A stretch of DNA of 64,000 bases from Acidicapsa acidisoli. Its GTDB lineage: Bacteria > Acidobacteriota > Terriglobia > Terriglobales > Acidobacteriaceae. Below are positions 43,534 to 53,100 of this stretch, in pieces. How positions within the stretch are numbered: the stretch's first letter is position 1; the number at the start of each line of letters is the position of its first letter. The stretch is taken from assembly GCF_025685625.1 (NCBI RefSeq), contig NZ_JAGSYI010000002.1, forward strand, positions 620,001 through 684,000, read 5' to 3'. The notes beneath the pieces were generated by a model. That model searched no databases. It saw only the letters and a program-made list of their open reading frames with translations, and was not told where the DNA came from. The translations under genes were made by a program, and so were the position numbers.

Positions 43534-46181
43534 GCTTAGTCGAATCGATTCGCTATCGCGTCGCTGCATTCTTCCGGCGCTCCCAGAAGAATGCCGAGTT
43601 GGAAGAGGAACTGCGCTCGCACATCCAGCATCGCGCGGACGATCTTGAGCGATCGGGACTGGGCCGCATGGAGGCTGAGCGCCGGGCGCGGGTGGAGTTT
43701 GGCGGCTATGTTCGCTACAAAGAGGAAAGCCGGGAAGCGCTCGGCGGCAATTTCTTCGAAACGCTTGCGCAGGACTTACGGTTCAGCATGCGTAAGTTGC
43801 TCAAGTCTCCTGGATTTACCCTCACTGCCGTTTTAACGCTGGCTTTGGCCATCGGAGCGAATGCCGTCGTATTCAGTGTGTTAAACGGACTGGTGCTTCG
43901 CCCGCTCAATGTGCCGAAGGCGAAGGGCCTTTACATGATTGAGCGCGGCAGCGATGAAACGCCGCAGCAATCGTATCCCGACTATCGCGACCTCCGCGAC
44001 CGCAACCGCAGCTTCGATGGCATGGTGATCGCGAGCATTGCGCCGGTTGGCCTGGACATGGACGGCAAGGCGTTCACGACATGGACCAATGAAGTGAGTG
44101 GGAATTACTTTGACACGCTCGGCGTTCAGCCATATCTCGGCCGCTTTTTTCATGGCTCAGACGAGCACGGACCCAACGGCAGTCCATACATCGTGCTTTG
44201 CTACGCATTCTGGAAGAGCCGTTTCCACGCGGACCCGAACGTGATCGGCCGCGTCGTGCAGGTGAATAAACATCCCTTCACCATACTGGGCGTGACGCCG
44301 CCGGAGTTTCGCGGGACAGAGATTGTCTTCAGTGCTGATTTCTTCGTGCCCATCGTCGATCAGGAACAGATTGAGGGCTCGAACCAGCTCGAAGGACGCG
44401 GGACACGCGGTATGTGGGTTGTGGGACATCTGAGGCTGGGCGTGCAGCCTGCGCAGGCGGTGGCGGATCTGAATTCGATTGCAAGCTATCTCGCAAAGAC
44501 ATATCCCAAAGAAGATGGCGAGATGACCTTTATGCTGGCAAAGCCGGGGCTGATGGGCGATATGCTGGGCCGTCCCGTGCGCGCCTTTCTGGCCGGGCTG
44601 ACGCTGCTGGCAGGGTTGATTCTTCTGGCCGCATGCGCCAATCTGGGCAGCCTCTTTGCGGCGCGCGCCGCGGATCGTTCGCGTGAGATTGCGCTGCGCC
44701 TGGCGCTTGGTTCGAGCCGGAGGCGAATTCTGCGCCAGTTGCTGGTCGAGGCAGTGCTGGTGTCGATAGCTGGTGGCGCGGTGGGCCTTGCAGGCAGCAT
44801 TGCCTTATTGCGCTGGTTAAGCACTTGGCAGCCGGTGCCGAATTTTCCTATCAATCTGCCTGTGAATCCGGATGGGAATGTCTACGGCGTAGCTTTGCTG
44901 CTGGCGTTGGCCAGCGGATTACTTTTTGGCGTGATACCGGTGCGCGAAGTGCTGCGCGCTAATCCCTGGCAGACGGTCAAAGCGGGCTCGACAGGTGCGC
45001 CGGCGCGGCGGGTTACGGTTCGCGATGTGCTGCTGGTTCTGCAGATCGTCGTCTGTGTGGTGCTGGTGACGTCGTCTCTGGTGGCGGTGCGCGGCCTCGC
45101 GCGGTCGCTGCACAGCAATTTCGGATTTCAGCCGCAGAACGTCCTGATTGTGAATACCGATCTGGACATGGCGGATTACAAAGGAGCGCGTGTGCCCGTG
45201 ATGCAGAAGCGTCTGCTGGAAGCGGTTGCGGCGATCCCCGGCGTGAAGAGCGTGGGGATGAATGATCGTGTGCCGCTGGGCCTAGGCTGGTCTTCGGATG
45301 TGGTCTACCGCGACAGTACGACGGACATGAAATCTGCGAATGCTGCTGGCGAGGCGATGTTCTACAACGTTTCTCCTGGATACCTTCGTGCTGCGGGTAC
45401 GCAACTGCTGGCGGGCAGGGACTTCACAGTACACGACGACGGCAAAGCTCCTCGCGTCGCCGTGGTGAACCGCGAATTTGCACGCAAGATACTTGGTTCC
45501 GATGTCAATGCTGTGGGCAGCTATTTCAAGCTCTTCAGCGGAGCGCGCGTTCAGGTCGTGGGTATGGTGGAAGACGGAAAGTACAAGACCCTTACCGAAG
45601 ATCCACAGCCGGCGATGTTCTTCCCTGTTTTGCAGTCACCCACCAGCGCCACGTGGCTGGTGGTGCGCACGAATCGCGATATGCAGTCTATGACAGCCGC
45701 GCTGGAGCGGGCGATGCGCGAACTCGATCCGGCATTGCCGTTCAACATCGTGAGCTGGAATAAGGAGTTGGACAGCGCGCTCTTCGCGCCGCGTGCGGCG
45801 ACTATCGCGCTGGGAATACTGGGCGTGCTGGGCGCGATGCTGGCAGTGACGGGCATCTTCGGCATGGCTTCCTATTCGGTGAGCCGGCGGCTGCGCGAAC
45901 TGGGTATTCGCATCGCGTTGGGAGCGCAGCCAAAAGAGGTGCTATGGGCTGCGCTGGGCAGGGCTTTACGGTTGCTGACCGTCGGCTCAATGGCCGGGCT
46001 GCTTCTCGGACTTGCGGCTACGCGGGTGCTGTCTTCCATCGTGTATCAGGCGACGCCGCGCGATCCGCTGGTGCTGGCGGGAGTAATTGTGGCGATGTTG
46101 TTGCTGGGGTTGCTGGCTACGTGGATTCCCGCGCAACGCGCGTTGTCGGCCGACCCTCTGATATTGCTGCGCGAGGAGTGA
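43530..46181 (+). CDS. ADOP-family MacB-like permease
   Basis: 883 residues. The N-terminal 60 residues (L-E-E-E-L-R-S-H-I-Q-H-R) are the ADOP permease prefix, followed by a membrane helix (L-T-L-A-L-A-I-G-A-N-A), a periplasmic MacB-like core domain, and FtsX helices; the second half repeats the periplasmic domain and the FtsX helices (duplicated unit). There is no ATPase domain, as is typical. ADOP proteins are assumed to work as mechanotransmission-type exporters with an unlinked ATPase; cargo unknown. Confidence 0.92.
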   Translation: MSLVESIRYRVAAFFRRSQKNAELEEELRSHIQHRADDLERSGLGRMEAERRARVEFGGYVRYKEESREALGGNFFETLAQDLRFSMRKLLKSPGFTLTAVLTLALAIGANAVVFSVLNGLVLRPLNVPKAKGLYMIERGSDETPQQSYPDYRDLRDRNRSFDGMVIASIAPVGLDMDGKAFTTWTNEVSGNYFDTLGVQPYLGRFFHGSDEHGPNGSPYIVLCYAFWKSRFHADPNVIGRVVQVNKHPFTILGVTPPEFRGTEIVFSADFFVPIVDQEQIEGSNQLEGRGTRGMWVVGHLRLGVQPAQAVADLNSIASYLAKTYPKEDGEMTFMLAKPGLMGDMLGRPVRAFLAGLTLLAGLILLAACANLGSLFAARAADRSREIALRLALGSSRRRILRQLLVEAVLVSIAGGAVGLAGSIALLRWLSTWQPVPNFPINLPVNPDGNVYGVALLLALASGLLFGVIPVREVLRANPWQTVKAGSTGAPARRVTVRDVLLVLQIVVCVVLVTSSLVAVRGLARSLHSNFGFQPQNVLIVNTDLDMADYKGARVPVMQKRLLEAVAAIPGVKSVGMNDRVPLGLGWSSDVVYRDSTTDMKSANAAGEAMFYNVSPGYLRAAGTQLLAGRDFTVHDDGKAPRVAVVNREFARKILGSDVNAVGSYFKLFSGARVQVVGMVEDGKYKTLTEDPQPAMFFPVLQSPTSATWLVVRTNRDMQSMTAALERAMRELDPALPFNIVSWNKELDSALFAPRAATIALGILGVLGAMLAVTGIFGMASYSVSRRLRELGIRIALGAQPKEVLWAALGRALRLLTVGSMAGLLLGLAATRVLSSIVYQATPRDPLVLAGVIVAMLLLGLLATWIPAQRALSADPLILLREE

Positions 46182-46269
46182 ATTAGAGAGCGAAGATTGC
46201 GTGAGCGCCTGTGCGGAGGACGATTTCTCGGTGATAATCGGATGACTTCCCTTGCGTGTGGAGGATTCC

Positions 46270-46587
46270 ATGGCGAACCGGTTTGGTACGGACGTTCTGA
46301 TTCAGGCGGAAGACCCGAAGGGTGTGGCGGCGTGGTACGTCAATCATCTTGGATTCGAAATCACCGGCGAAGAGCCTGAGATGATCAGCCTTCATGGAGA
46401 GCACATCAACCTCTTTATCGAACGCGGGCCTGCGCTGGGACCGGTCTTCGAGGTCTCAGTTGGCGATGTCGAGGAAGCCAAACTCCGGCTGGTTAATAAC
46501 GGCTGCAAAGTCGTCAAGGATGAGCCGGATTTTCCGCGATGCTATGTCCGTGATCCATTCGGGCTGATTTACAACCTGACGAAATAA
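46270..46587 (+). CDS. VOC/glyoxalase family protein
   Basis: 105 residues from ATG 46270 with GGAGG 5 nt upstream. The single beta-alpha-beta-beta-beta pair (F-G-T-D-V-L-I near 5-11; A-A-W-Y-V-N-H-L-G-F near 20-29; D-P-F-G-L-I-Y-N-L at the end) fits the vicinal oxygen chelate fold. The usual metal-binding pattern is only partly present, so it may be a non-catalytic binding protein. Substrate unknown. Confidence 0.85.
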   Translation: MANRFGTDVLIQAEDPKGVAAWYVNHLGFEITGEEPEMISLHGEHINLFIERGPALGPVFEVSVGDVEEAKLRLVNNGCKVVKDEPDFPRCYVRDPFGLIYNLTK

Positions 46588-46608
46588 GTTTCTCCCGGTG
46601 GGGGAAAC
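46588..46608. terminator. Bidirectional terminator
   Basis: GTTTCTCCC (46588-46596) and GGGGGAAAC (46600-46608) pair with one G-T pair across a 3-nt loop, between two convergent genes; A-rich on the left and ATTATT on the right. Confidence 0.6.
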
Positions 46609-46609
46609 A

Positions 46610-47089
46610 TTATTCGCTGAAGACCTTGACCTTCACGTTGGAGCCGTCTTCCTTGGCGGCGACATCGGCAGTCAGTTCGTCGAGTTGATCGATCAGCTCT
46701 TCGAGATTCTCCGGCTTGATCTGCGAGAGGGTTAGTGGAACGCCGTGCTGGCTGAGCGCCTGGTCGAGGTGCTGATGGGCCTGGGCCGGGATGAGGCTGG
46801 CAAGGCGAACGCCTGCGCGGAGCAGTTGCATGGGGACGCGGATGTTGACGGTCGTCGGGCCCTTGTTTCCATTCGTTCCTTCGTCGGTATCGACGAGTAC
46901 GCGAAGATACTTGGCGCGGCTCTTTGGCATTTCGGCCTTTGCGCCATTGCTGGGCGAACTACCGTTCGGCGCGGATTCGGAGGCGGCGCTTCCATTGGAT
47001 TCGAGGGCGGTAAGCAGACGCTCGGCCTCTTCGGCGGTGATCTTGTTGGCGGCCAGCATGTTCAGGATTTGACGGCGATTTTCGTTCAT
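46610..47089 (-). CDS. SHOCT-like domain protein of the DUF2089 operon
   Basis: 159 residues. The N-terminal 30 (I-L-N-M-L-A-A-N-K-I-T-A-E-E-A-E-R-L-L) is a SHOCT-like helical hairpin shared with the next two upstream genes. A low-complexity S/N/G linker (31-52) precedes a 100-residue domain with a long coiled-coil-like end (L-E-E-L-I-D-Q-L-D-E-L) resembling the YvlB-type. Overlaps the preceding gene (47086-47089). Confidence 0.75.
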   Translation of the reverse strand: MNENRRQILNMLAANKITAEEAERLLTALESNGSAASESAPNGSSPSNGAKAEMPKSRAKYLRVLVDTDEGTNGNKGPTTVNIRVPMQLLRAGVRLASLIPAQAHQHLDQALSQHGVPLTLSQIKPENLEELIDQLDELTADVAAKEDGSNVKVKVFSE

Positions 47090-47382
47090 GGCAGTTCTCC
47101 CAGGAGGCGGTAGCAGAAGGCGAGAAGATGATGGAAAGCTGCGGACCGGGTTATGGACTGCAGCGCGGAGTCGAAGGTGTTGGTGAGATTCGAGCTTAGG
47201 TGCGGGTGCAACTGAGTGATAGAGGTGAGCGTGACAGCAGCGAGGGTCCAGGCAGTCAGCGCTAGTGTGACGGCAAAGAATCGCTCTCTTGTTCCGGCTG
47301 CTGCTAAAAGCCTCTCCGCCTCGGCGACGTCAAGTCGGTGAGCGGCGAGGAGGGTGAGGATTTGAGAGCGCTCAGTTGGCAT
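47086..47382 (-). CDS. Small SHOCT-like membrane protein
   Basis: 98 residues. The SHOCT-like helix pair (I-L-T-L-L-A-A-H-R-L-D-V-A-E-A-E-R-L-L) is followed by one membrane helix (F-F-A-V-T-L-A-L-T-A-W-T-L-A-A-V) and a short tail. ATGA overlap with the downstream gene. Unknown function; part of the DUF2089 operon. Confidence 0.72.
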   Translation of the reverse strand: MPTERSQILTLLAAHRLDVAEAERLLAAAGTRERFFAVTLALTAWTLAAVTLTSITQLHPHLSSNLTNTFDSALQSITRSAAFHHLLAFCYRLLGELP

Positions 47383-47391
47383 GGCCGCCTC

Positions 47392-47652
47392 CTACAGAAT
47401 TTCCACCAGGATCTGGTTGCCCTCGGCGACGACACGCACGTCGGTGCCGGGCAGGGCGCACAGAATGCCCCAGAACACCGAAATGGATTGCCAGAAGTTG
47501 ATGCGGCCGAGGAAACAGGCCGCTAGCAGGACCAACAAGAGCAGTGGCGAGAGAAGGATGACGGGAATCCAGAGCAGAAAGAGCGGAATCCAGAGGCGCA
47601 GGCCACGCCAGTACGGATTGTGGATGTGGACAATGGCGACATTGGGTGTCAT
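47392..47652 (-). CDS. Small membrane protein of the DUF2089 operon
   Basis: 86 residues with two hydrophobic segments (L-W-I-P-L-F-L-L-W-I-P-V-I and L-L-L-L-V-L-L-A-A-C-F-L). Starts overlapping the stop of the DUF2089 gene (47649-47652). The C-terminal V-V-A-E-G-N-Q-I-L-V-E-I is a short beta-like end. No known family. Confidence 0.72.
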   Translation of the reverse strand: MTPNVAIVHIHNPYWRGLRLWIPLFLLWIPVILLSPLLLLVLLAACFLGRINFWQSISVFWGILCALPGTDVRVVAEGNQILVEIL

Positions 47653-48044
47653 TTGAGGGCCTCCAGTGCCTTAATGGCTTCGGTGGCTGTGATTTCGCCT
47701 TTGTTGAGCCGGTCCAACACTTCGGTGCCCATTTCGGCGCCGGTGGGAGCGGGGTTGGTTTCGACAAACTCAAGCTGGCTGGCGATACGGTTGAGGCGCG
47801 ACTTGATGGTCGGGTAGCTAACGCCGAAGGTCTGCTCCATATCCTTGATGGAACCGTGGGAGCGGACGAACGCTGTCACGAAGATCTGGTCTTCGAGGCT
47901 TAACCGGGCGAGTTCGGGCAGGGTGAATGCGCCTTCGACGGTGATCTGCTTCTCGGGGAGGCGGACGCGCTCGACCAGGATTGAACTGCCCTGGGCGATG
48001 CGGAGCAGGTCTTGCCAGTCGGACGGTTTTTGGGGAATGGCCAT
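47649..48044 (-). CDS. DUF2089 family HTH protein
   Basis: 131 residues. The core matches DUF2089: L-A-R-L-S-L-E-D-Q-I-F-V-T-A-F-V near 45-60, then a helix-turn-helix G-S-I-K-D-M-E-Q-T-F-G-V-S-Y-P-T-I-K near 64-81. The C-terminal helix (L-N-K-G-E-I-T-A-T-E-A-I) is a SHOCT-like module. The protein is likely the DNA-binding regulator of the operon that follows it. AAGGAAAG precedes ATG 48044. Confidence 0.87.
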   Translation of the reverse strand: MAIPQKPSDWQDLLRIAQGSSILVERVRLPEKQITVEGAFTLPELARLSLEDQIFVTAFVRSHGSIKDMEQTFGVSYPTIKSRLNRIASQLEFVETNPAPTGAEMGTEVLDRLNKGEITATEAIKALEALK

Positions 48045-48677
48045 TGGGGAATATCTTTCCTTAACGACAAGAACACAATAATTAATCTTTTTAATAAATA
48101 CAACAATATTTGTTGAGAAAATTTATTTTTCCAAAAATCGAGCGCCATTCAGAAAACCTCTCCTAATTCCAGACGAATCGAGTGGCACAGCAGTCAAGGA
48201 ATGCCAAAGTCTATTCGCTTGGACCCGTTGTTTACTTTTAAAGCTTTGTTGAGGGAATTTAGTGGGCCGAGGCAGAGCTGCAGCGGGGCAGTCTGGCAAG
48301 TTTTCCATGTCGTCGCCGGTACAAATTGGTTTCTTAAGGGTGGCGACCACTTCCCGTCGCTCAATCTGCTGCATGTGAAGGTGAAACCGTGTCAAGGATG
48401 GAGTACCCCGCACGTCGCGGAGAACATCATAGAGGTAGACATCGCGCCGTACCCCTTCAAACGCGAAACCTCGCGCGAAGTTTGTAGAGGCCGAGATCGG
48501 AATCATACTGTTCGGCGCGATAGTACGACGGGGGTCACGAAAACTCTCGTGTTGCGCAAATCGCGGCTGTCGTCATAACTGTACATCTCGCTTCGTAACG
48601 TTATCCCCGGCCCCAAAAAGCAAGGGACCGGGGCACCCTCAGTTGCTTAGGACGAAGGGTGGGTCACCCGTCCGACT
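48045..48677. other. Gap with decayed RHS core and repeat halves
   Basis: The stretch next to 48044 is AT-rich and should hold the operon promoter. 48480-48610 (minus strand) is a degraded copy of the RHS core found at 49958-50095: G-L-Y-K-L-R-A-R in one frame, with frameshifts. Half copies of the palindromic repeats lie near 48391-48409 and 48605-48668 (GGGGCACCC, GGGTCACCC). Confidence 0.6.
48480..48610 (-). pseudogene. Degraded duplicate of the RHS core end
   Basis: Aligned to 49958-50095: matching segments include TACTATCGCGCCGAACAGTA and G-L-Y-K-L-R-A-R against G-L-Y-Y-L-R-A-R. The frame is broken by frameshifts, so no protein is made. Similarity extends about 130 bases in the same orientation. 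Confidence 0.7.
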
Positions 48678-49424
48678 TTACTCGACGACTTCGAAGAGGT
48701 CCATCGGGTAGGGATGATTTCTCATTGGCTTGCGGGGTAGATAAAGGACCCAAATTCTCGCGCCCGCACCATACTCATCCGCACAGTCGCTTTTTCCCTT
48801 CATCGTAGTGCCGTCCTCAGTACAAAATTGGTACTCTACCTCATATCTTCGATCGGTGAGTTTACAACTTGTTACTACCCCCCCTGCGGCATTCCCTTCA
48901 CGTGCCAATTGTCGTTCCCGCCATATGAATGCGAATACTAGGGCGCCCAAGCTCGTAAAGAAAATCTCAATCGCCGTATAGAAGCCTCCGATTGCGACAG
49001 ACCACTCCCATGTATCCGGGTGATTGATGGTTGGATTGGTCGGAAGGAATCGGATGGGTATCTTGTCTGCTTTGTCGAGCGATGTACCGTCGGGCGGCAC
49101 TTTAGCTTTGCCGGAATAATGGACCCCGTTGACAGAGAATCTGTAATTGACACCTATTGGCGCGAATCGAACAATTGAGAATCCTGTCACCTCGCCGATG
49201 ACCACACGACCGTTGCTACGTAAAATGGCCCTCTGTTGGAACCCTATGATGTTGTTGTAACAGAGCCACCCAATCGTGATTAGGCCGCCGGCGAAAAACA
49301 CAACGACTAATGTCAATGCAAACTTCGCATCAGGCGATGAATTCAGCCGCACCTTTCTCGGCACGGGTTGGGTCAGTTCCGAAGGAACCGAAGCGCCCGT
49401 ATTTGTCGAGGCCATCCAATCCAT
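48678..49424 (-). CDS. DUF3592-type membrane protein, possible RHS immunity protein
   Basis: 248 residues. A first membrane helix (A-L-T-L-V-V-V-F-F-A-G-G) and a second (F-F-T-S-L-G-A-L-V-F-A-F) frame DUF3592-like beta-rich parts. AGGAGG overlaps the stop of the RHS tip gene and lies 9 nt before ATG 49424, so the two are translationally coupled, as expected for a toxin and its immunity protein. The immunity role is inference. Confidence 0.75.
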   Translation of the reverse strand: MDWMASTNTGASVPSELTQPVPRKVRLNSSPDAKFALTLVVVFFAGGLITIGWLCYNNIIGFQQRAILRSNGRVVIGEVTGFSIVRFAPIGVNYRFSVNGVHYSGKAKVPPDGTSLDKADKIPIRFLPTNPTINHPDTWEWSVAIGGFYTAIEIFFTSLGALVFAFIWRERQLAREGNAAGGVVTSCKLTDRRYEVEYQFCTEDGTTMKGKSDCADEYGAGARIWVLYLPRKPMRNHPYPMDLFEVVE

Positions 49425-49439
49425 GTTTGCTTCCTCCTA

Positions 49440-50129
49440 CTAAGGCTCTAGCGCAGCTCCTATCCCTGTAATGCCACATCCGAGGACAAAACCAATGTCG
49501 TCGACAACGAACGCCGCCTCATTGGCCGCTGTGGGTTTTTCCAAGTAGTTGTTGAGGTCATGAATGGCCACTGCGCCGCTCGTTACACAGGCTCCCAAGT
49601 CGGCTGCGCTTTTGGCCAACTTCAAGAAGTTGCCGACGGGCGACGCACTTATAGTTACGCACCCATAGATTCCGGCGGCGATTCCGGCGGCAGTATAGCC
49701 ATCAAACTCTTCCGCCAACAAGACTGTGGTAGCCGCAAAGACTATATTGGCAAAACATCCAATGGTATTCACATATTCAACAGTAGATAGGGACTTCCGC
49801 GAAATTATCAATGTGTCTTCAATGATGTCACGACCACGCGGATCGCTCCAATTCGTCGGATTGCCCCCCGCATAGAGGTATTTATGCAACGTAATCGGCA
49901 ACCAGAGGGCGCCGTCCTCTGGATCTCTGCTCAAGAACCTTCCGGTGAGCGGGTTGTAGTATCTGGCGCGGAGGTAGTAGAGGCCAAGGTCCGAGTCGTA
50001 CTGTTCGGCGCGATAGTACGACGGGCCGGGCGACGCTTCGTGGATTGCAATTGTCGCGGCAATCGTCATAAATGTAGACCTTGCATCGTAGGCGTAATTC
50101 CGGGTCTGAAAATCCGGACCGGCGGCCAT
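49440..50129 (-). CDS. RHS repeat-associated core tip with variable C-terminus
   Basis: 229 residues. The RHS signature (Y-D-S-D-L-G-L-Y-Y-L-R-A-R-Y-Y-N-P-L-T-G-R-F) is at about 43-64, followed by R-D-P-E-D-G. The remaining 140 residues are variable and hydrophobic with long glycine/alanine-rich segments (I-A-A-G-I-Y-G-C-V-T-I), unlike any toxin fold I recognise; a pore-forming or membrane-active function is possible. The long YD-repeat shell is missing, so this is an orphan tip. It starts 26 bases after bcsC on the same strand with no ribosome site seen. Confidence 0.78.
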   Translation of the reverse strand: MAAGPDFQTRNYAYDARSTFMTIAATIAIHEASPGPSYYRAEQYDSDLGLYYLRARYYNPLTGRFLSRDPEDGALWLPITLHKYLYAGGNPTNWSDPRGRDIIEDTLIISRKSLSTVEYVNTIGCFANIVFAATTVLLAEEFDGYTAAGIAAGIYGCVTISASPVGNFLKLAKSAADLGACVTSGAVAIHDLNNYLEKPTAANEAAFVVDDIGFVLGCGITGIGAALEP

Positions 50130-50154
50130 CCGGCGGCCTGATTTATGTGAGGTT

Positions 50155-53100
50155 CTACGGAACTGTCAGCGGGCGCAAGGCGTGGGCGTCGTCGGTCTGG
50201 AAGAGGCCAGTGGGCCCGGCGACTGTCGATGGTTGCGACCGGAAGAGATAGCGGACGGAGAAGCCTGCGGTCAGATTGGTGTAGTTGCGCGAGTTGTTGG
50301 CGCCCGCGAATGCGCCGACGAACCAGTGGTCGCTGATGCCGTAAGCGGCCTGGCCGCGGAGATCGTAGTTGGGGCCGACGCTCGTCAGGGCTGCGAGTTT
50401 GGCGTTGTTGAAGGTGTTGGTTTCGATGCCGAGATCGAGCGGGTCGAGCGGTTCTGCGTCTTCTGAGAAGGCCTGGATTCCAAAGCTGCCGAGAACCGTA
50501 TAGTGCAAGCGCGGGCCGCGATGGCCGGTCCAAGTGATGGGCACGTTCGCGAGGAAATAGAACTGCGGGCTGAAGTATCCGCCCATGCCGTAGGTGTAGG
50601 CCTGCAGGTTGTAGGTGTAGTGCATGGCAAAGAAGTTGGCGCCGACGTTGAGACTGCCGTATTCCGGCATGGCAAGGACACGCCAGTAAGCTCCGGCGGA
50701 GCCGTCAAAACGCTTGTTTTGCTCGACATGGAAGCCGGTGATGTATTGGCCTCCTGCTCCTAGATAGAAGCCGGAGGTCAGGTCGCCGCGCGAGTATTGG
50801 ACATTGCCGGAGTTTGCGATTACTCCACCCCAGACGTTGCCGGGATTGAAGGCGGTGATCGAGCCGGGATCGCGCAGGCCGGAGTAGGAAAGCTGCGTAT
50901 CTTTGACCGAATCGCGGTTGAAGGTGAAGGTGAACGGTCCTGCGCCGGGCCGCCAACTGGCGCGCGCGGTCCAGTTGGAGATGAGGAAGCCGTAGGGCGT
51001 GTAACCGCCGGCGATGGCCAGATTGCCAAAGGTGAGCTGCGCTTCGCCGGCGATTCCCGACGAGTTCTGCTGCGCGGGGGGCGTGGTGGAAGCGGCGGCT
51101 CCGGTGAGCGTTCCGATTGGCTCCGGGCTGGAAGCGGTAACCGCTCCGGTAGTGAGCTGGATGACCGCGCTGCCGTTGGCCTGGCCGGAATCGAGAAAGG
51201 CTGGCCTGGCGATGAAGGTCAGACGCGCAGCCTTAGCGAGCGGAACAGATGCCTCGAAGATAGCTTCGAGGGAGGTGAGTGCGTTGTAGCCGGGGTCGCC
51301 TGTGCGATAAGCGATGGTGCCGGTGCCACCCAGCCATGGACTGTAGCCGCCCTCGATAGTGCGAAGCTGTAATTCTGCCTCTTCTCTGGGATTAGGCGTG
51401 GTGGTCTGTGGATGCGTAAGGCGCGCCCACGGTCCTTTCAGGGGAGGCAGGTTGCGCTCTTGCAATTCCTGGTCGCTGAGGCCGGTGTTGCTGGTGGACT
51501 GGGTGCCCTGCGTGGCCGCGTCGGTGACTGGAAGCTGCGGGACGGCCGCGGGTGCTTCGCCAGGTGCGGTGACGAGCGTCGGAACGGAGTTGGCGCTGGA
51601 GGCGGGCTTAGGTTTGCGCCGTTTGCGCGTGTGTTTCGTAAGCTGAGGCGTGGGCTGCTGCGCGACGGGTTGCGGCGGGACCACGGGCGTCACTGGCTGA
51701 GGAGCAGGCGGAGTGGCCTGTTTTTGGGCTGAGTATGCGCCAGCGGCTGCGTCCTGAGCGGAGGGCGTGTACTGCGCGTTACTGTCGCTTCCGAAAGCCT
51801 CTGTGCGCGCCGGATTGTTGGTCTGGTTCTGCGCAATGGTCTGACTTGCGGCTGTTGTCGAGGCTGGAAGGCCGACGCCAGGAGTGGCGGCGTTGGGAAG
51901 ATAACGAATGACGCCTGCTGCCAATCCTTGGGTAATCTGCCCATCCGTTTCATCGGTTAAAAGAGCCTGAGCCCGCGCGGCGACGGGATTCATGGGTTCT
52001 GATGAGAGACGGAGACCTGTCTGGGCTGGCGACTGGAAGCTTTGTTGCACCAGTTGCGGGTAGACTGGCTGCGTTGTTGGCTGGGTCCTGGGCTGGGGTG
52101 CGGGCTGCGGCGTAGGCTGAGTTCTGATGGGCTGATCGCGCGGTGAGGCGGTCGCGGAGCTGGTGATTGTTTCTTCGGTTGGGGGAAGATGAATCCGGCC
52201 GGAATAACTTGTGGAAGATGAATCCTTCTTCGCGCTCGCGCTGGTGGAGGTTGCGGATTTGCCTGGCGAGGTTTTCGCCGTCGCTGGATTTGCGTTCGGC
52301 TTGCGGTTTGATGACGACTGCGGATGGTAGGGCGGAATCACGTAGCCCGTCGGGCCTGCTGGAGCCGTTGGGCTCGCTGCGGGAGACGGATTGATCTCGG
52401 AGGACGGCAGCGGCGTAATGGTGGTCGTGGGCACCGGATATACGGGCATGGAGCCGGGAAGCGTGCCGGAGGCTGGCTGCTGATTGTTCAGAATGACGGG
52501 CGGACCCGGATCGTATGGATCGTGGCCGTAGGCGGGCAGCGGAGGAAGCTGCTTTGGCGACTTTCCTGCCCTTGCTGTGTCCTGATCGGGATTGAGGAGA
52601 TGGGCCAGATCGTCCGGAGTGGCGGCGCGGCTGTTTGGCTTGATGGTCTCGGGATGGACGAGTTCGTGAGCGAGCTTGTCGGTGGGCGAGACCTTGGGCA
52701 TAGCGGCGAGCGAGGCGCGCCAGTAGTCGGCGGCGCGGGCATTGTCTCCGCGAGCCTGCTCGAAACGAGCGGCTTCGGCAAGGATGGCGGAGTCGCGCGG
52801 GTAGCGATCGAGAGCCTGGCGCAGCCAATGTTCGGCCTGGGCCTTGTCGTTGGCGGCGAGAGCTGAGCCGATGGCACCCTGAAAATCCGCCGCTGTTGCG
52901 TCCTGCATGTCGATCTGTTTGAAGATTTCTAGCGATTCTTTGGCTCGGCCGACGCGGAGGTATCCGCCAGCGACGGCTTTGCGTACGGAGAGGTTGTCTG
53001 GGAAGGCCTGGGCGGCTGCGTCCAGGATGTCGATGGCGCGGGCGGTGTTGCCGTTGTCAAAGGCGGTTGCAGCGCGGCGGGTGCTCCAGTTTGCCCACAA

